Source: Anaerolineales bacterium
GTDB lineage: Bacteria > Chloroflexota > Anaerolineae > Anaerolineales > UBA11579
Length of the DNA: 64,000 nt
Assembly: GCA_019637805.1 (NCBI GenBank)
Contig: JAHBVB010000001.1
Span: 695,875-759,874 of the forward strand
Reading direction: 5' to 3'
The notes beneath the pieces are model-generated. The model made no database searches, was not told the origin of the DNA, and saw only the letters and a list, made by a program, of their open reading frames with translations. This document shows, piece by piece, positions 1 through 9,098 of the stretch. Positions within the stretch are counted from its first letter, which is position 1. Every line of letters starts with the position of its first letter. The translations under genes and the position numbers were made by a program.

Positions 1-1
1 T

Positions 2-256
2 TGGGCCAGCTGGGCCTACGCCTGGGCGCTGATCCCGGGCTTTGCCGGCGTGGGCAGCATGCTGATGAACTTCTTGCAGGGACGCTTTGGCGCGGGCTTG
101 CGTGAGGGCCTCAGCGCGGTGTTGTTCAGCCTGCTGATCTTTGCCGTCTTCGGCAGTTTTATGGGCGGGCCGCGCATTTTAGGCCAGTTCTGGCCGGTGC
201 TGCTCATCATCGGCGGCTTTTGGTTGCTGCTGGGCGGCCGGGTTAACTGGGACTAG
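2..256 (+). CDS. C-terminal part of a small membrane protein (5' end outside window)
   Basis: An open frame enters from the left edge and ends at TAG 254-256, giving 84 visible residues. It is dominated by two or three hydrophobic segments: a Trp-rich stretch at the edge, a helix around GLSAVLFSLLIFAVFG, and a last helix around FWPVLLIIGGFWLLLG. This pattern of short helices with a Phe-Trp-Pro entry resembles the membrane region of LiaF/DUF5668-type proteins. That resemblance is a pattern match only. The true start and any N-terminal domain are not visible. The next gene begins 9 bp downstream on the same strand, so the two may be co-transcribed. Confidence 0.6.
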   Translation, partial: WASWAYAWALIPGFAGVGSMLMNFLQGRFGAGLREGLSAVLFSLLIFAVFGSFMGGPRILGQFWPVLLIIGGFWLLLGGRVNWD

Positions 257-265
257 CCCTCAGCT

Positions 266-970
266 ATGGCTGACGAACGCACCTACCCCATGCTGCCCTG
301 CGTCGATATTGACGTATCCATCGCGTTTTATGAACATCTGGGCTTCAAAAGGACCTACCGCCAGCTGCGTCCCAACCCCTCCGCAGTGGTAGCTCTAGAG
401 GATATCCACATCCACCTCTTCGGCATGGACGGCTTCGACCCGGCCAACTCCTACGGCAGTGTGATCGTGACTGTGCCGGACGCCGACGCCCTGTACCAGG
501 CTTTTGCGGCCGGGCTGCGCCAGCACTACGGCAAGCTGCCCGTGCAGGGCATCCCGCGCCTGCTGCGGCCGCGCAAGAAATACGGCACCGTGAGCGGCTT
601 CAGCCTGGTGGACCCGGGCGGCAATTGGTTGCGGGTCTACCAGCAGGGCGCCGAGGAAGAAACTGAAGCTGGCGAAGAAGCCAGCGGGTTGGCCCAGATC
701 ATTCTGGTAGCCGCCCGTCTGGGAGACGCCCGCGGGGATGAGCTTCAAGCGCTCAAGACTTTGGAAACCGGTTTGGGGCGCTACCAGGACGCCGCCGCCC
801 CCGACCTGGCCCGGGCCTACTTGTACAGAGCCGAGCTAGCCGTGCGCACCGACAACGCCGAACTGGCGCGCAGCTCCCTGGCGGCCGCCGAGCTGCTGCC
901 GCTCAGCAAGGCAGAACGGGCAGCCCTGGCCGAAGAATTCGCCCACGCCAACGAACTGGTTCATCAATAG
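266..970 (+). CDS. VOC/glyoxalase-fold protein with helical C-terminal extension
   Basis: 234 residues. Residues 1-125 follow the bleomycin-resistance/glyoxalase (VOC) pattern: an opening strand PMLPCVDIDVSIAFYEHLGF and a closing DPGGNWLRVYQ. Such modules bind small molecules or metals. Residues 130-234 are a different, Ala/Leu/Glu-rich helical region with TPR-like spacing (ALKTLETGLGRYQDAAAPDL). VOC proteins are usually about 120-150 residues, so the tail is an added domain. No clear ribosome-binding site precedes the ATG, which lies 9 bp after the previous stop. Substrate unknown; an antibiotic-resistance role is possible for the family but not shown. Confidence 0.75.
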   Translation: MADERTYPMLPCVDIDVSIAFYEHLGFKRTYRQLRPNPSAVVALEDIHIHLFGMDGFDPANSYGSVIVTVPDADALYQAFAAGLRQHYGKLPVQGIPRLLRPRKKYGTVSGFSLVDPGGNWLRVYQQGAEEETEAGEEASGLAQIILVAARLGDARGDELQALKTLETGLGRYQDAAAPDLARAYLYRAELAVRTDNAELARSSLAAAELLPLSKAERAALAEEFAHANELVHQ

Positions 971-1002
971 CGCCGCGTTCGGCCGTCCAAATTCCGGCGC
1001 GA

Positions 1003-1054
1003 TATAATCATCCAAGTAGCTGGACTGGCGCAGTGAATAGCTGTGCCAGTTTTC
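1003..1054 (+). promoter_or_regulatory. -10 box and attenuator-like hairpin in the moaA leader
   Basis: A TATAAT box lies at 1003-1008 with no good -35. Downstream, ACTGGCGCAG (1024-1033) pairs with CTGTGCCAGT (1041-1050) through ten pairs including one G-U, with a 7-nt loop and a TTTT run at 1050-1053. The hairpin lies between the putative start of transcription and moaA (ATG 1071). It could be an intrinsic attenuator, or the terminator of the gene that ends at 970. Confidence 0.4.
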
Positions 1055-1070
1055 AAACCCAGCCGTTGCC

Positions 1071-2081
1071 ATGAACCTTCCGATCGACACCCTTGGCCGC
1101 CCACTGCACGACCTGCGCATTTCCGTTACGGACCGCTGCAATTTCCGCTGCACCTACTGCATGCCCAAAGAAGTCTTTGGGCGTGACTACCAGTTCCTGC
1201 CGCGTGAACAACTGCTCAGTTTCGAGGAGATCACGCGCCTGACAGGCATTTTCACCAGCCTGGGCGTGCGCAAGGTGCGCCTGACCGGCGGCGAACCGCT
1301 GATGCGCCGTGACCTGCCCGAACTGGTGCGCAGGCTGGGCGCCACGCCGGGGGTAGAGGACCTGGCCTTGACCACCAACGGTTCCTTCCCCCTGGGGAAT
1401 ATCGCCCGGCTCAAAGAAGCCGGGCTGAAGCGCATGACCGTCAGCCTGGACGCCCTGGACGACGCGGTCTTCAAAGCCATGAACGACGTGGACTTCCCCG
1501 TGGCTGCGGTGCTGGACTGGATCGCGGCCAGCGCCGCGGCCGGGCTGGGGCCGGTCAAGGTCAATATGGTGGTCAAGCGCGGCGTCAACGACCATCAAAT
1601 CCTGCCCATGGCGCGCTACATGCGCCAGCACGGCCACATTCTGCGCCTGATCGAATTCATGGATGTGGGCAGTACCAACGGCTGGCGCATGGATGACGTC
1701 GTCACCGCCAAGCAGATCTTCCAAACCATCCACGCCGAGCTGCCCCTGGAACCTTTGCAGCCCAACTATCGCGGCGAGGTGGCCGAGCGCTATCGCTACG
1801 CCGATGGCGCCGGCGAAGTCGGCATCATCGCCTCGGTCTCGCAGCCCTTCTGCGGCGACTGCACCCGGGCGCGTCTCTCCGCCGATGGCAAGCTGTTCAC
1901 CTGCCTGTTCGCCGTGCAGGGCGCCGACCTGCGCCAGCTGCTGCGTGAGGGGGCCAGCGATGAAGAGCTGCGCACTGCCATCGCCGGTGTGTGGAACCGC
2001 CGGGCGGACCGCTATTCCGAGCTGCGCTCAAGGCAGAGCAAAAATCCTGTAAAAGTGGAGATGTCTTATATTGGCGGCTAA
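1071..2081 (+). CDS. moaA: GTP 3',8-cyclase MoaA (molybdenum cofactor biosynthesis)
   Basis: 336 residues, the normal family length. MoaA is a radical-SAM enzyme that rearranges GTP to 3',8-cH2GTP, the first step of molybdopterin synthesis. The SAM cluster motif is seen as C23, C27 and C30 (RCNFRCTYC). A second cluster motif, [19 protein letters not shown], lies near residues 260-280, and the chain ends in the Gly-Gly tail (SYIGG) needed in this family. [12 protein letters not shown] is the usual radical-SAM GGE motif. The 3' end overlaps the next gene by 11 bp. No other moa gene is in the window, so the pathway genes must be elsewhere. Confidence 0.95.
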   Translation: MNLPIDTLGRPLHDLRISVTDRCNFRCTYCMPKEVFGRDYQFLPREQLLSFEEITRLTGIFTSLGVRKVRLTGGEPLMRRDLPELVRRLGATPGVEDLALTTNGSFPLGNIARLKEAGLKRMTVSLDALDDAVFKAMNDVDFPVAAVLDWIAASAAAGLGPVKVNMVVKRGVNDHQILPMARYMRQHGHILRLIEFMDVGSTNGWRMDDVVTAKQIFQTIHAELPLEPLQPNYRGEVAERYRYADGAGEVGIIASVSQPFCGDCTRARLSADGKLFTCLFAVQGADLRQLLREGASDEELRTAIAGVWNRRADRYSELRSRQSKNPVKVEMSYIGG

Positions 2082-2829
2082 GTCCATCCCTGTCCTCGAC
2101 CCCGAACGGATCACTACCGTGATCTTTGACCTGGACGATACGCTGCGCGAATCCGAACCGCGCGCCAACGAGATGGTCGATCTGTTCCTGCGCAGCCAGG
2201 GACTGGAGCTGGACTGGCCCCGCCGGCGGGCGGCGCAATTGTGGGAGCACCAGTACTGGGCCAACTCGCCGGAACTGCTGGCCGATGAGGCCCGCCTGGG
2301 CGACGACACCCCGGCTTTCTGGAGCCATTACAGCAGACTGCACCTGCTGGCCCTGGGCTTGGGCGAAGCGCAGGCCGAGAGCCTCGGCCCCAAGCTGCGC
2401 AGCTATATGCAGGCCAACTACCGCCCGCGCAACCTGCTGCGCCCGCACACCCTGGAGACCCTGGCGCAGCTGCGCGCCAGCGGCCTGACCTTGGGCGTGC
2501 TGACCAACCGCAGCCGCACCGTCTACCACGAGATGCACACCCTCGGCCTAGACCTGTTCATGGATGCCTTTCTGACCGCCGGCCAGCTGGGCGCCTACAA
2601 ACCCGAGAAGCAGGCTTTCCTGAATATGCTCGAGTTCATCGGGCGCCGGCCAGAAGAAGTCCTCTACGTGGGCGACAATTACTATGCCGATGTGCTCGGC
2701 CCACACGCCGCCGGCATCCCCGCCGTGCTGGTCAATACCAAAGGGCTGTATGAGCCCAGCACCGAATACCCGGTGATCGACTACCTCAACGAACTCGTGC
2801 CGCTCTTGCAGCGCCAGCCCGCCCGCTAA
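2071..2829 (+). CDS. HAD-superfamily hydrolase (phosphatase)
   Basis: 252 residues from a TTG start at 2071, which overlaps moaA by 11 bp and has GGAG ten bases upstream; no ATG is available near the first motif. Haloacid dehalogenase motifs are in order: FDLDDTLRE with catalytic D20 and D22, LTNRS (motif II), YKPEKQAF (Lys of motif III) and [12 protein letters not shown] (motif IV). The helical cap lies between motifs I and II, as in subfamily I phosphatases such as Gph/YjjG. Substrate cannot be told. Translational coupling to moaA suggests shared expression but not necessarily shared function. Confidence 0.88.
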   Translation: MAAKSIPVLDPERITTVIFDLDDTLRESEPRANEMVDLFLRSQGLELDWPRRRAAQLWEHQYWANSPELLADEARLGDDTPAFWSHYSRLHLLALGLGEAQAESLGPKLRSYMQANYRPRNLLRPHTLETLAQLRASGLTLGVLTNRSRTVYHEMHTLGLDLFMDAFLTAGQLGAYKPEKQAFLNMLEFIGRRPEEVLYVGDNYYADVLGPHAAGIPAVLVNTKGLYEPSTEYPVIDYLNELVPLLQRQPAR

Positions 2830-2831
2830 CC

Positions 2832-3425
2832 ATGGCCGCCCGTCTTGACCGAGATTTCTTCGCCCAGCCCACGCTGGATGTAGCCCGAGGGCTGCTGGGC
2901 TGCGTCCTGGTGCACCAGGACGCCGACAGCGGCCAGCGCTTGTCCGGCCTGATCACCGAGACCGAGGCTTACTGCGGCGAGGGCGACCTGGGCTGCCACG
3001 CCAAGGCCGGGCGCACCCGCCGCACCGATCCGCTCTACGGGCCGCCAGGGCACGCCTACGTCTACTTCACCTACGGCAACCACTGGCTGTTCAACTGTGT
3101 TACCCGGCCGGAAGGGCAGCCTGAAGCGGTTTTGGTGCGCGCCATCCAGCCGCTGGAGGGGTTAGAAGTGGTAGCCCAACGCCGTTCCGGCCAACCCGAA
3201 AAACGCTGGACCGACGGGCCGGGCAAACTGACCAAAGCGCTGGGGATCGACGGCCGCCACAACCGGACAGACCTGACCGCCAGCAAAGCTATAATATTTA
3301 TCGAAGCTGGGCCAGCCGTGCCGGAAGCCCAAGTGGCCCGCTCCGCCCGCATTGGCTTGTACAGCGTACCCGAACCCTGGAAGAGCATTCCCTGGCGCTT
3401 CCTGGCTGAGATTACGACATTCTGA
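2832..3425 (+). CDS. DNA-3-methyladenine glycosylase, AAG/MPG family
   Basis: 197 residues, the usual size. The enzyme excises alkylated purines to start base-excision repair. Family signatures: [17 protein letters not shown] at the start, [10 protein letters not shown] (the Glu that activates water), [20 protein letters not shown] (nucleotide-flipping Tyr region) and [12 protein letters not shown] near the end. The ATG follows the previous stop by 2 bp, so it belongs to the same transcript as the HAD gene. Called a homolog of human AAG and bacterial YxlJ, not of AlkA or TagA. Confidence 0.92.
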   Translation: MAARLDRDFFAQPTLDVARGLLGCVLVHQDADSGQRLSGLITETEAYCGEGDLGCHAKAGRTRRTDPLYGPPGHAYVYFTYGNHWLFNCVTRPEGQPEAVLVRAIQPLEGLEVVAQRRSGQPEKRWTDGPGKLTKALGIDGRHNRTDLTASKAIIFIEAGPAVPEAQVARSARIGLYSVPEPWKSIPWRFLAEITTF

Positions 3426-3435
3426 GGAGACGAAT

Positions 3436-4230
3436 ATGACCAAATTACTGGAAGGCAAGAAAGCCCTGGTCTTTGGCGTAGCCAACGACCGCTCCATCGC
3501 CTGGGGCGTGGTGAAGGCCCTGCACGAGCACGGCGCTGAGATCGGCATCAGCTACGCGGGCGAGGTGCTCAAGAAGCGTGCCGAACCGCTGGCCGAATCG
3601 ATCGGCTGCACCTTTGTTGAAGAGTGCGACGTGACCAAGGATGAAGACATTGCCAGCGTGGCCGAGAAAGCCAAAAAAGCCTTTGGCGAGATCGACATCC
3701 TGGTGCATGCCATCGCCTTCGCCAACCGTGAGGAGTTGGGCGGCTACTACTACGACACCTCGCGGGCCGGCTTCCACACCGCCATGGACATTTCGGTCTA
3801 CTCCTTCACCGCCCTGGCGGCGGCCTTCCAACCCATCATCCGCCCCGGCGGCTCGCTGATGACCATGACCTACTACGGCTCGCAAAAGGCCGTGCCCAGC
3901 TACAACGTGATGGGCGTAGCCAAGGCCGCTTTGGAGGCTTCGGTGCGCTACCTGGCGCGCGACTTCGGCCCGCAGAAGATCCGCGTCAACGCCATCTCGG
4001 CCGGCCCCATCCGCACCCTGGCCGCCTCCGGCGTGACCGGCTTCAAAAACCTGCACACCCGCTTCGCCGAAGTGGCCCCGCTGCGCGAAGGCGTGACGAT
4101 TGAAGACGTCGGCAATGCCGCCTTGTTCCTGGCCTCCGACCTTTCCGCCCGCACCACCGGCGACATCCTCTACGTCGACTCGGGCTTCAATATCATCGCC
4201 ATTGGCGACGACGAGGCCAAAAGCGCCTGA
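3436..4230 (+). CDS. fabI: Enoyl-[acyl-carrier-protein] reductase FabI
   Basis: 264 residues; ATG 3436 has GAGGAG 7 bases upstream, which decides the start over in-frame upstream codons. FabI performs the last reduction of each fatty-acid elongation cycle with NAD(P)H. Diagnostic features: the divergent nucleotide motif [23 protein letters not shown] carrying Tyr-x6-Lys (the FabI arrangement rather than the YxxxK of other SDRs), and the C-terminal [13 protein letters not shown]. The gene overlaps the following bactofilin start by one base (TGATG), implying coupled translation. Confidence 0.95.
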   Translation: MTKLLEGKKALVFGVANDRSIAWGVVKALHEHGAEIGISYAGEVLKKRAEPLAESIGCTFVEECDVTKDEDIASVAEKAKKAFGEIDILVHAIAFANREELGGYYYDTSRAGFHTAMDISVYSFTALAAAFQPIIRPGGSLMTMTYYGSQKAVPSYNVMGVAKAALEASVRYLARDFGPQKIRVNAISAGPIRTLAASGVTGFKNLHTRFAEVAPLREGVTIEDVGNAALFLASDLSARTTGDILYVDSGFNIIAIGDDEAKSA

Positions 4231-4784
4231 TGTTCCGCCGCAAGAACGCCTCGCCGGAAAAAGAAGCCGCGCCGCTGCCGCGCATCACCTCCGTGGTGGC
4301 GGACGGCGTCAGCCTGAGCGGCCGCCTGCACGGCGCCGGCGGCGTGCGCATTGAAGGCGCCTTTGACGGCGAGATCGAGCTGGACGGCTTGTTCGTCATC
4401 GGCCCCACCGGGCGGGTGACCTGCCCGCAGCTGCGCGCCCGGCACGTGATCATCGCCGGGGCGATGCGCGGCGACATCCTCGCCGAGCGGGTCGAGATCC
4501 GCGCCAACGGCCGCGTGTGGGGCAACGTCACCACCGCCTCCATGGCCACCGAAGAAGGCGCCTTCCTGCGCGGCCAGATCCAGATGGAAGAGAAAGTGGA
4601 GCTGCAGCTTCAACCGCCGGCCGCAGCGGACGCGATACCCGCCGAGGAAGCCGCGCCAACCCCGGCGAATGGCGAGGCCCCCCAGGCGGTGGCGCCAGCC
4701 GAACCGGCTGCGCCGGAGGCAGCAGAGCCACCGCCGCCCGCCCCAGAGGACAAACCGGCGGGCAAGTTCAAACGCAAGAAATAA
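4230..4784 (+). CDS. Bactofilin (polymer-forming cytoskeletal protein)
   Basis: 184 residues. Residues about 25-125 form the bactofilin core of short repeated strands built around Gly and hydrophobic residues, as in GAFDGEIELDGLFVIGPTGR and GAMRGDILAERVEIRANGRV. Such cores fold as a beta-helix and polymerise without nucleotide. The last 60 residues are a low-complexity Ala/Pro/Glu tail ending in basic FKRKK, likely a disordered linker or membrane-interaction segment. The ATG shares a base with the fabI stop. Bactofilins scaffold cell-shape or envelope enzymes; the partner here is not visible. Confidence 0.88.
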   Translation: MFRRKNASPEKEAAPLPRITSVVADGVSLSGRLHGAGGVRIEGAFDGEIELDGLFVIGPTGRVTCPQLRARHVIIAGAMRGDILAERVEIRANGRVWGNVTTASMATEEGAFLRGQIQMEEKVELQLQPPAAADAIPAEEAAPTPANGEAPQAVAPAEPAAPEAAEPPPPAPEDKPAGKFKRKK

Positions 4785-4819
4785 AAAAGAGACCGGCCAT
4801 AATGGCCGGTCTCTTTTTT
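4785..4819. terminator. Bidirectional intrinsic terminator
   Basis: GAGACCGGCCAT (4789-4800) and ATGGCCGGTCTC (4802-4813) form a perfect 12-bp stem flanked by A6 on the left and T6 on the right. It can stop transcription from the bactofilin gene and from the convergent stress-protein gene. Confidence 0.9.
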
Positions 4820-4836
4820 ATGATTGTGATCAGAGG

Positions 4837-5310
4837 CTATTCCTCTTTCTGCGCCCGGATCAACAGCAGCGGGCGGTCGACCTTGTGCAGCACGCCACTG
4901 GTCACAGAGCCGTAAAAGACGCGTTCCAGGCCAGTCCGGCCGTGGCTGCTCATCGCGATCAGATCCACGTTCTCTTCCTCGGAAGCCGAAACGATGGCGT
5001 TGACCGGGTCGCCGCGGCGCACCAGATTCTCCGTCTTGATCTTGTGCTTGGCCAGGCGCGCCGCCTGGGCCTGCAGATACTTGTCTGCATCCTGCTCGGC
5101 CTCCTGCAGGCTCTGCCAGTACAGTTCCAACTCTTGCGGCGCGGGAGCCATGCCCATACTCATGCCCGGGGTGAAGGGCACCAGGCCGGGGTCCACTACA
5201 TACAGCAGGATCACCGTGGCAGCTTCTTTCGCCGCCAGGTCCTCTACGTGCGGCAGAATGCGCTCAGCGCGCTTCGAACCGTCCAGGGGCACCAAAATTC
5301 GTTTGTACAT
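4837..5310 (-). CDS. Universal stress protein, UspA family
   Basis: 157 residues from ATG 5310, preceded by AAGGAGG; the longer frame upstream lacks a better start. Usp proteins are small alpha/beta cytoplasmic proteins induced by stress. The opening RILVPLDGSKRAERILPHV and the ATP-loop region SSHGRTGLERVFYGSVT followed by RPLLLIR are characteristic, so it probably belongs to the ATP-binding class. A Met/Pro/Gly-rich insert (TPGMSMGMAPAPQELELYW) lies around residues 40-60. Single gene, convergent with the bactofilin. Confidence 0.93.
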   Translation of the reverse strand: MYKRILVPLDGSKRAERILPHVEDLAAKEAATVILLYVVDPGLVPFTPGMSMGMAPAPQELELYWQSLQEAEQDADKYLQAQAARLAKHKIKTENLVRRGDPVNAIVSASEEENVDLIAMSSHGRTGLERVFYGSVTSGVLHKVDRPLLLIRAQKEE

Positions 5311-5346
5311 CGTCAGCCCTCCTTCTCTGGGTTGGGTCACTTAAGC

Positions 5347-5372
5347 TAACGCCGCACATCCAACCGGCGTTA
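5347..5372 (-). terminator. Short inverted repeat after the 561-residue gene
   Basis: TAACGCCG (5347-5354) and CGGCGTTA (5365-5372) form an 8-bp stem immediately after the stop codon at 5373. There is no clear U run, so a termination role is tentative. Confidence 0.35.
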
Positions 5373-7058
5373 TTAGTGCTTGCCGCGGCGGCCCTCATCT
5401 TCGTATATCGAGACCCAGGCCACGATCTCGCCGATCTCAAAGGCTTCACTGGCCTGCCAGCGGCGCAGGTCCGGATAGCCGCGGTCGGAGCGCGAGGAAC
5501 TCTCGCCCGCCAGCCCATCCTGCACCATGGCGCGGATACCCTCCAGGCGCGTATGCCAGCGGCCCATGTTGGCTGGGGTCAGGTCCACCCAGCCTTGCTC
5601 TGCGGTCTCCGACTTGACCACCGGCCCGCGCAGCATGCGTTTGCCGTCCGGCAGCACGATCGGCAGCCCGATGGAAATGATCTTCTGGCGCAGGGCCGCG
5701 TCCTGGTTGATCAGGGTCTCCAGTTTGGCCGCCATCGCCTGCGGCGTGTCGGCCAAGGCCGGCCCGAATGTGCCGTAAACCTGCTTGAGCAGGAAAGCTT
5801 CGTAGAGCAGCTTGGACATGCGCGGCGGGCCAAGTATCTCGAAGGCCACCGACTCGCCGTGCTCGGCGCTCAGCTGGCGCAAACGCTCCAGCGCGGCTTC
5901 GCGCAATATGCCCGCCCGAAAGGTCGGCCCCATCACGGCGCTGTCCAGCGCGCCGACGATGTCCTTGCCGGTGTTGCCGCCCAGGATCTCACGCACCACA
6001 TTGTGGGCGATCTCTTCCGGCGTGACGAATTCCATCTGGCCAAAGGCGGTGATCGCGGCGAAGTCGCCGGCGGCAAACAGGCCGTTCTCGCCGGTGTTGA
6101 TGTAGACCTCTTCCAACACGCCGCCGGTCTGGGTGCCAAACTGGCCCTGCGGGGCCAGGTTGGCCGGGTCGTCCAGGCTCACCGCCTGCTCGGGCGGGCA
6201 GTCATACAGCAGCACATCCTGCCCGCCGCGGCGGATGGGACCGTAGCCGATCTCTTTCCAGGCGATCAGCGCTGAGGGTTTGACCTCTTTGACCACTTGC
6301 GGGCCGCCGGGGGTGCGCGCCATCAGGAAGGTCAGCAGGGTTTGCGCGCCGGCCAGGGCTGCTTTGGACATCAGCACCCGCGAGGGTTTCTCCTCGCCGT
6401 GCGTGTAGGGAATGTTGAGGCCCATGCCGCCGGTGCCGCTGGTGCCCACTTTGATGTAGGCCTGGGTGCCGGCTTCCAGCATGGCGTCATGCAGGACCTG
6501 CACATGGCGCACCAACTGCGGAATGTACAAGGCGGAGAGCAGCTGCTCCACCTCGTCTGGCCAGTTGGTGGCCGCGTCTTGCGCAGCGATCAGCTTGTTC
6601 AGCCTGCCCGCCGCGGCGTAAATGTTTTGGTAGGCCACCGCCGTGGAGGTATTGATGCAGTCAGCAATGATCTGGCTGGGGGCGCCATCCAGGCCGGGCG
6701 ATTTGCCTAAAATGATCTGGTACAGCAGCGAGGCGGAGAGCACTTCAGGGGTCAGCTCGCCGACGATATCCGCCACCAGCTGTTTGCGTTTGCCTGGGTC
6801 GGCCATGATCGCCGCCCGGGAGGGGTTGTCCGTCAGCCACTCGGCCCGGACGAAAATGTCCCCCCACACGGCAAAGAATTTGGTCGGACTATTGGGAAAT
6901 TCAGCTTTCAGCTCTGCAACGGCTTGCTCGGCTTCTTCCTTGCGCAGCGAGGTCACCAGCAGGCGGGCTGGGTCGTGTGCCAGCAATTCCCGGCACACCG
7001 CCCTGCCAACCAAGCCGAAACCTCCCAGTACGAGGGCATTCTTTCCGCGTATATCCAT
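5373..7058 (-). CDS. Unrecognised 561-residue protein with N-terminal Rossmann (SDR-like) fold
   Basis: The first 30 residues (KNALVLGGFGLVGRAVCREL) form a typical beta-alpha-beta nucleotide-binding motif of NAD(P)-dependent dehydrogenases or epimerases. Residues 40-90 continue this domain (AVAELKAEFPNSPTKFFAVW). The remaining 450 residues match no family I recognise. Conserved-looking islands include KVGTSGTGGMGLNIPYTHGE, KPSALIAWKEIGYGPIRRGG and NTGENGLFAAGDFAAITAFG. No YxxxK is in the expected place and there is no signal peptide or obvious membrane helix, so it is probably a cytoplasmic enzyme. It stands alone, with a large gap upstream and the stress protein downstream. Confidence 0.7.
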   Translation of the reverse strand: MDIRGKNALVLGGFGLVGRAVCRELLAHDPARLLVTSLRKEEAEQAVAELKAEFPNSPTKFFAVWGDIFVRAEWLTDNPSRAAIMADPGKRKQLVADIVGELTPEVLSASLLYQIILGKSPGLDGAPSQIIADCINTSTAVAYQNIYAAAGRLNKLIAAQDAATNWPDEVEQLLSALYIPQLVRHVQVLHDAMLEAGTQAYIKVGTSGTGGMGLNIPYTHGEEKPSRVLMSKAALAGAQTLLTFLMARTPGGPQVVKEVKPSALIAWKEIGYGPIRRGGQDVLLYDCPPEQAVSLDDPANLAPQGQFGTQTGGVLEEVYINTGENGLFAAGDFAAITAFGQMEFVTPEEIAHNVVREILGGNTGKDIVGALDSAVMGPTFRAGILREAALERLRQLSAEHGESVAFEILGPPRMSKLLYEAFLLKQVYGTFGPALADTPQAMAAKLETLINQDAALRQKIISIGLPIVLPDGKRMLRGPVVKSETAEQGWVDLTPANMGRWHTRLEGIRAMVQDGLAGESSSRSDRGYPDLRRWQASEAFEIGEIVAWVSIYEDEGRRGKH

Positions 7059-7140
7059 TCACACTCTCCATTTTGGGGTTGGGGGCCACGACCGTGCGCC
7101 CAGCCCAAGCATACCGCGATTGAAACCCCGCGCAAAGACG

Positions 7141-7175
7141 AAAAAAGCGGCGCACCGAATATCGGTACGCCGCTT
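7141..7175 (-). terminator. Intrinsic terminator of the PadR-HAAS operon
   Basis: AAGCGGCG and CGCCGCTT form the outer stem and ACCGA/TCGGT the inner stem, with one mismatch between them (7145-7175). On the minus strand the hairpin is followed by six U (7146-7141). It lies 20 bp beyond the last gene of the operon. Confidence 0.8.
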
Positions 7176-7194
7176 GGCTTGAGGACTGCGCCTG

Positions 7195-8118
7195 CTAGCG
7201 CCTGGGCCGCGTCAGTCGATAGAGTTTGCCCGCAAACTCTATCAGGATGACGGCGAAGGCCACGCCGGCCGAGATTTGGAAGGCGCTGCTCATGCCGGGC
7301 GCATCACCGAAGGGGTGCAGCCGGAAAAGGGCGCCGGCTAACAGTACCCAGCCCAGGGCGATGGCCAGGTCTGCCCAACGCAGCCAGTCCGCCCAGCGGC
7401 CGCGCAGCAGTAGGAAGACCAGCACCGCCAATCGCGCGCTGGCCAGGGCCACTACCCAAGGCAAGAAGGGCAGCAGCGGCGCTACGAAGGCGGCCAGGGG
7501 CGCAGGCAGTGTCCAGTTGGGCAGCGTGGCCGCCACGCCGATCAGCGCCGCCCCGAAGACCATCTCCACCACCGCCTCCGCGACCACCTCAAACCAGCGG
7601 GGGCCGTCGCTGTCCCGGGTGATTTCGGGCAGGCTGTTGGGATCCCAGTCCTTCATCTTCATCTGCGACTTCACATCCGGCAGAAAGTAATCCAGCAGGC
7701 CAAAGACGATGGTGACAATGGCGAAACTGAACAGCAGTTGGTTGACGAAGCCGCCTACCGCGGCCCCGAAAGCCGCGCTCACCGCGGTCTCGGCATTGGC
7801 GGTCTGCACGAAGCGGATAAGCTGCACCACCGTGGTGGCAATGGCGTTGATGCGCAGTACCAGGCGGTACATGGGCTGCAGTTCCGGGCCAATCAAGAAG
7901 GTGCGTAGACCGTAGCCCTTGGCCATCTCTATGGGTGGGCCGAACTCGCGCAGCAGATCGGCCACGCCAGCCTGGTCGGATTTCTTGTCCGCCTCCAGGC
8001 CGCGCGCCTCCAAGCCGTCCTGCAGCGCGCTGCGCAGTTCCAGCTGCACGTCGTCGCGCTGCGCTTCGGGCAGCAGGCGTCCTACCTCCACGAGGTAACG
8101 GTCGATCAAATTGCTCAC
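7195..8118 (-). CDS. HAAS-domain membrane protein, third paralog of the PadR operon
   Basis: 307 residues from GTG 8118, whose GTGA overlaps the preceding stop (TGA 8117-8115). The first 75 residues are a HAAS-type helical domain (LIDRYLVEVGRLLPEAQRDD and DLLREFGPPIEMAKGYG). HAAS domains are known to occur beside PadR regulators. The rest contains about six hydrophobic segments, so it is an integral membrane protein of unknown activity. It is clearly homologous along its length to the two genes upstream in the operon. The family is often annotated as DUF1700-like. The GTG start is chosen because upstream in-frame sequence belongs to the neighbour. Confidence 0.8.
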   Translation of the reverse strand: MSNLIDRYLVEVGRLLPEAQRDDVQLELRSALQDGLEARGLEADKKSDQAGVADLLREFGPPIEMAKGYGLRTFLIGPELQPMYRLVLRINAIATTVVQLIRFVQTANAETAVSAAFGAAVGGFVNQLLFSFAIVTIVFGLLDYFLPDVKSQMKMKDWDPNSLPEITRDSDGPRWFEVVAEAVVEMVFGAALIGVAATLPNWTLPAPLAAFVAPLLPFLPWVVALASARLAVLVFLLLRGRWADWLRWADLAIALGWVLLAGALFRLHPFGDAPGMSSAFQISAGVAFAVILIEFAGKLYRLTRPRR

Positions 8119-9098
8119 TTCTTCTCTCCTTCTTTCAGCAGGCCGCTCAGCACCTGATTGGTTCGCAGCAGCCGGTACAGCCGCACCGAGGCGTCCACCA
8201 GCAGGATCAGGAAACTGATCACGAAGCTGATCATCACCGTCTGCTCCAGCACTCCCGCGCCGGCCCGGCTGGTAAGGTTGGCCGTGATGCGGCCCACCAG
8301 GGCCACAGAGCCGAAAGCAAAGATGACGTCTGCGATGCGCAGGGCCTTGTTCCAGCGCCGGCGTACCAGGGCGATCAGACCGACGATCAGTTCCCCGGAC
8401 CACACAAGGGTGAACCAGGCTTTGTGTGCGCCCAGCTGGCCCACAATGGCCGGGATGATGTCGAAGTCCGTCGGCACCGGGGCAAAGTCCAGTGCAGCTG
8501 GCGACCAATCCGGGAAGAAGTTCACCACCGCGATAAGGCCGGCCAGGAAAAGCAGCTCGAACCCCTTTTCGAAGAGATTGACGCGCTGCGGGTCTGGCTG
8601 CACCTCCGGCAGGCTTTGCGGGTCCCAGTCGTCCTCGGCCAGGTTGATGTTGAGCACGCGCCGCTCGATCAGCGCAAAGATCAGGGTGATGATGCCGAAA
8701 GCGGTGAAGAGTGTGCTGAAGAAATTGCTCAGCACGTTCCCTGCGCTGAAAGGTGTTTGCCCGCTGGTCACCAGCGCCGCGGCCAGGCCGATCAGGTGCA
8801 AAACGGCGATGATCGTGCCCGAAACGCGCAGCACCATGGTGTAGTAGGGCATGCTTTGCGGGCCGATCAGATAGCTGTGGCTGCCGTAGCTCAGAGCGAT
8901 CGCCTCCGGGCGGCCGAACTCGCGCAGCAGCGCGGTCACCGCGGGCTGGTCTTGCAGCTTGTCTGCGTCCAGCCCGCGCTCGTCCAAGGCATCCTGGATG
9001 GCGGTGCGTAGTTCGAGCTGCACATCGGCGCGGGTTTTGCCCGGCAGGTGCATGCCCACCGCGGCCAAATAGCGGTCGATCAACTGGGATGGTTTCAT
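8115..9098 (-). CDS. HAAS-domain membrane protein, second paralog
   Basis: 327 residues from ATG 9098, overlapping the previous gene by ATGA. The same plan as its neighbours: an N-terminal helical HAAS module (QLIDRYLAAVGMHLPGKTRA, ALLREFGRPEAIALSYG), then a hydrophobic region with about six helices. One loop has DWDPQSLPEVQPDPQRVNLF, which matches DWDPNSLPEI and DWDPHKLPAV in the two sister proteins and so is a paralog signature. Role unknown. Because PadR and all three paralogs overlap by four bases, they are almost certainly translated from one mRNA. Confidence 0.82.
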   Translation of the reverse strand: MKPSQLIDRYLAAVGMHLPGKTRADVQLELRTAIQDALDERGLDADKLQDQPAVTALLREFGRPEAIALSYGSHSYLIGPQSMPYYTMVLRVSGTIIAVLHLIGLAAALVTSGQTPFSAGNVLSNFFSTLFTAFGIITLIFALIERRVLNINLAEDDWDPQSLPEVQPDPQRVNLFEKGFELLFLAGLIAVVNFFPDWSPAALDFAPVPTDFDIIPAIVGQLGAHKAWFTLVWSGELIVGLIALVRRRWNKALRIADVIFAFGSVALVGRITANLTSRAGAGVLEQTVMISFVISFLILLVDASVRLYRLLRTNQVLSGLLKEGEKK

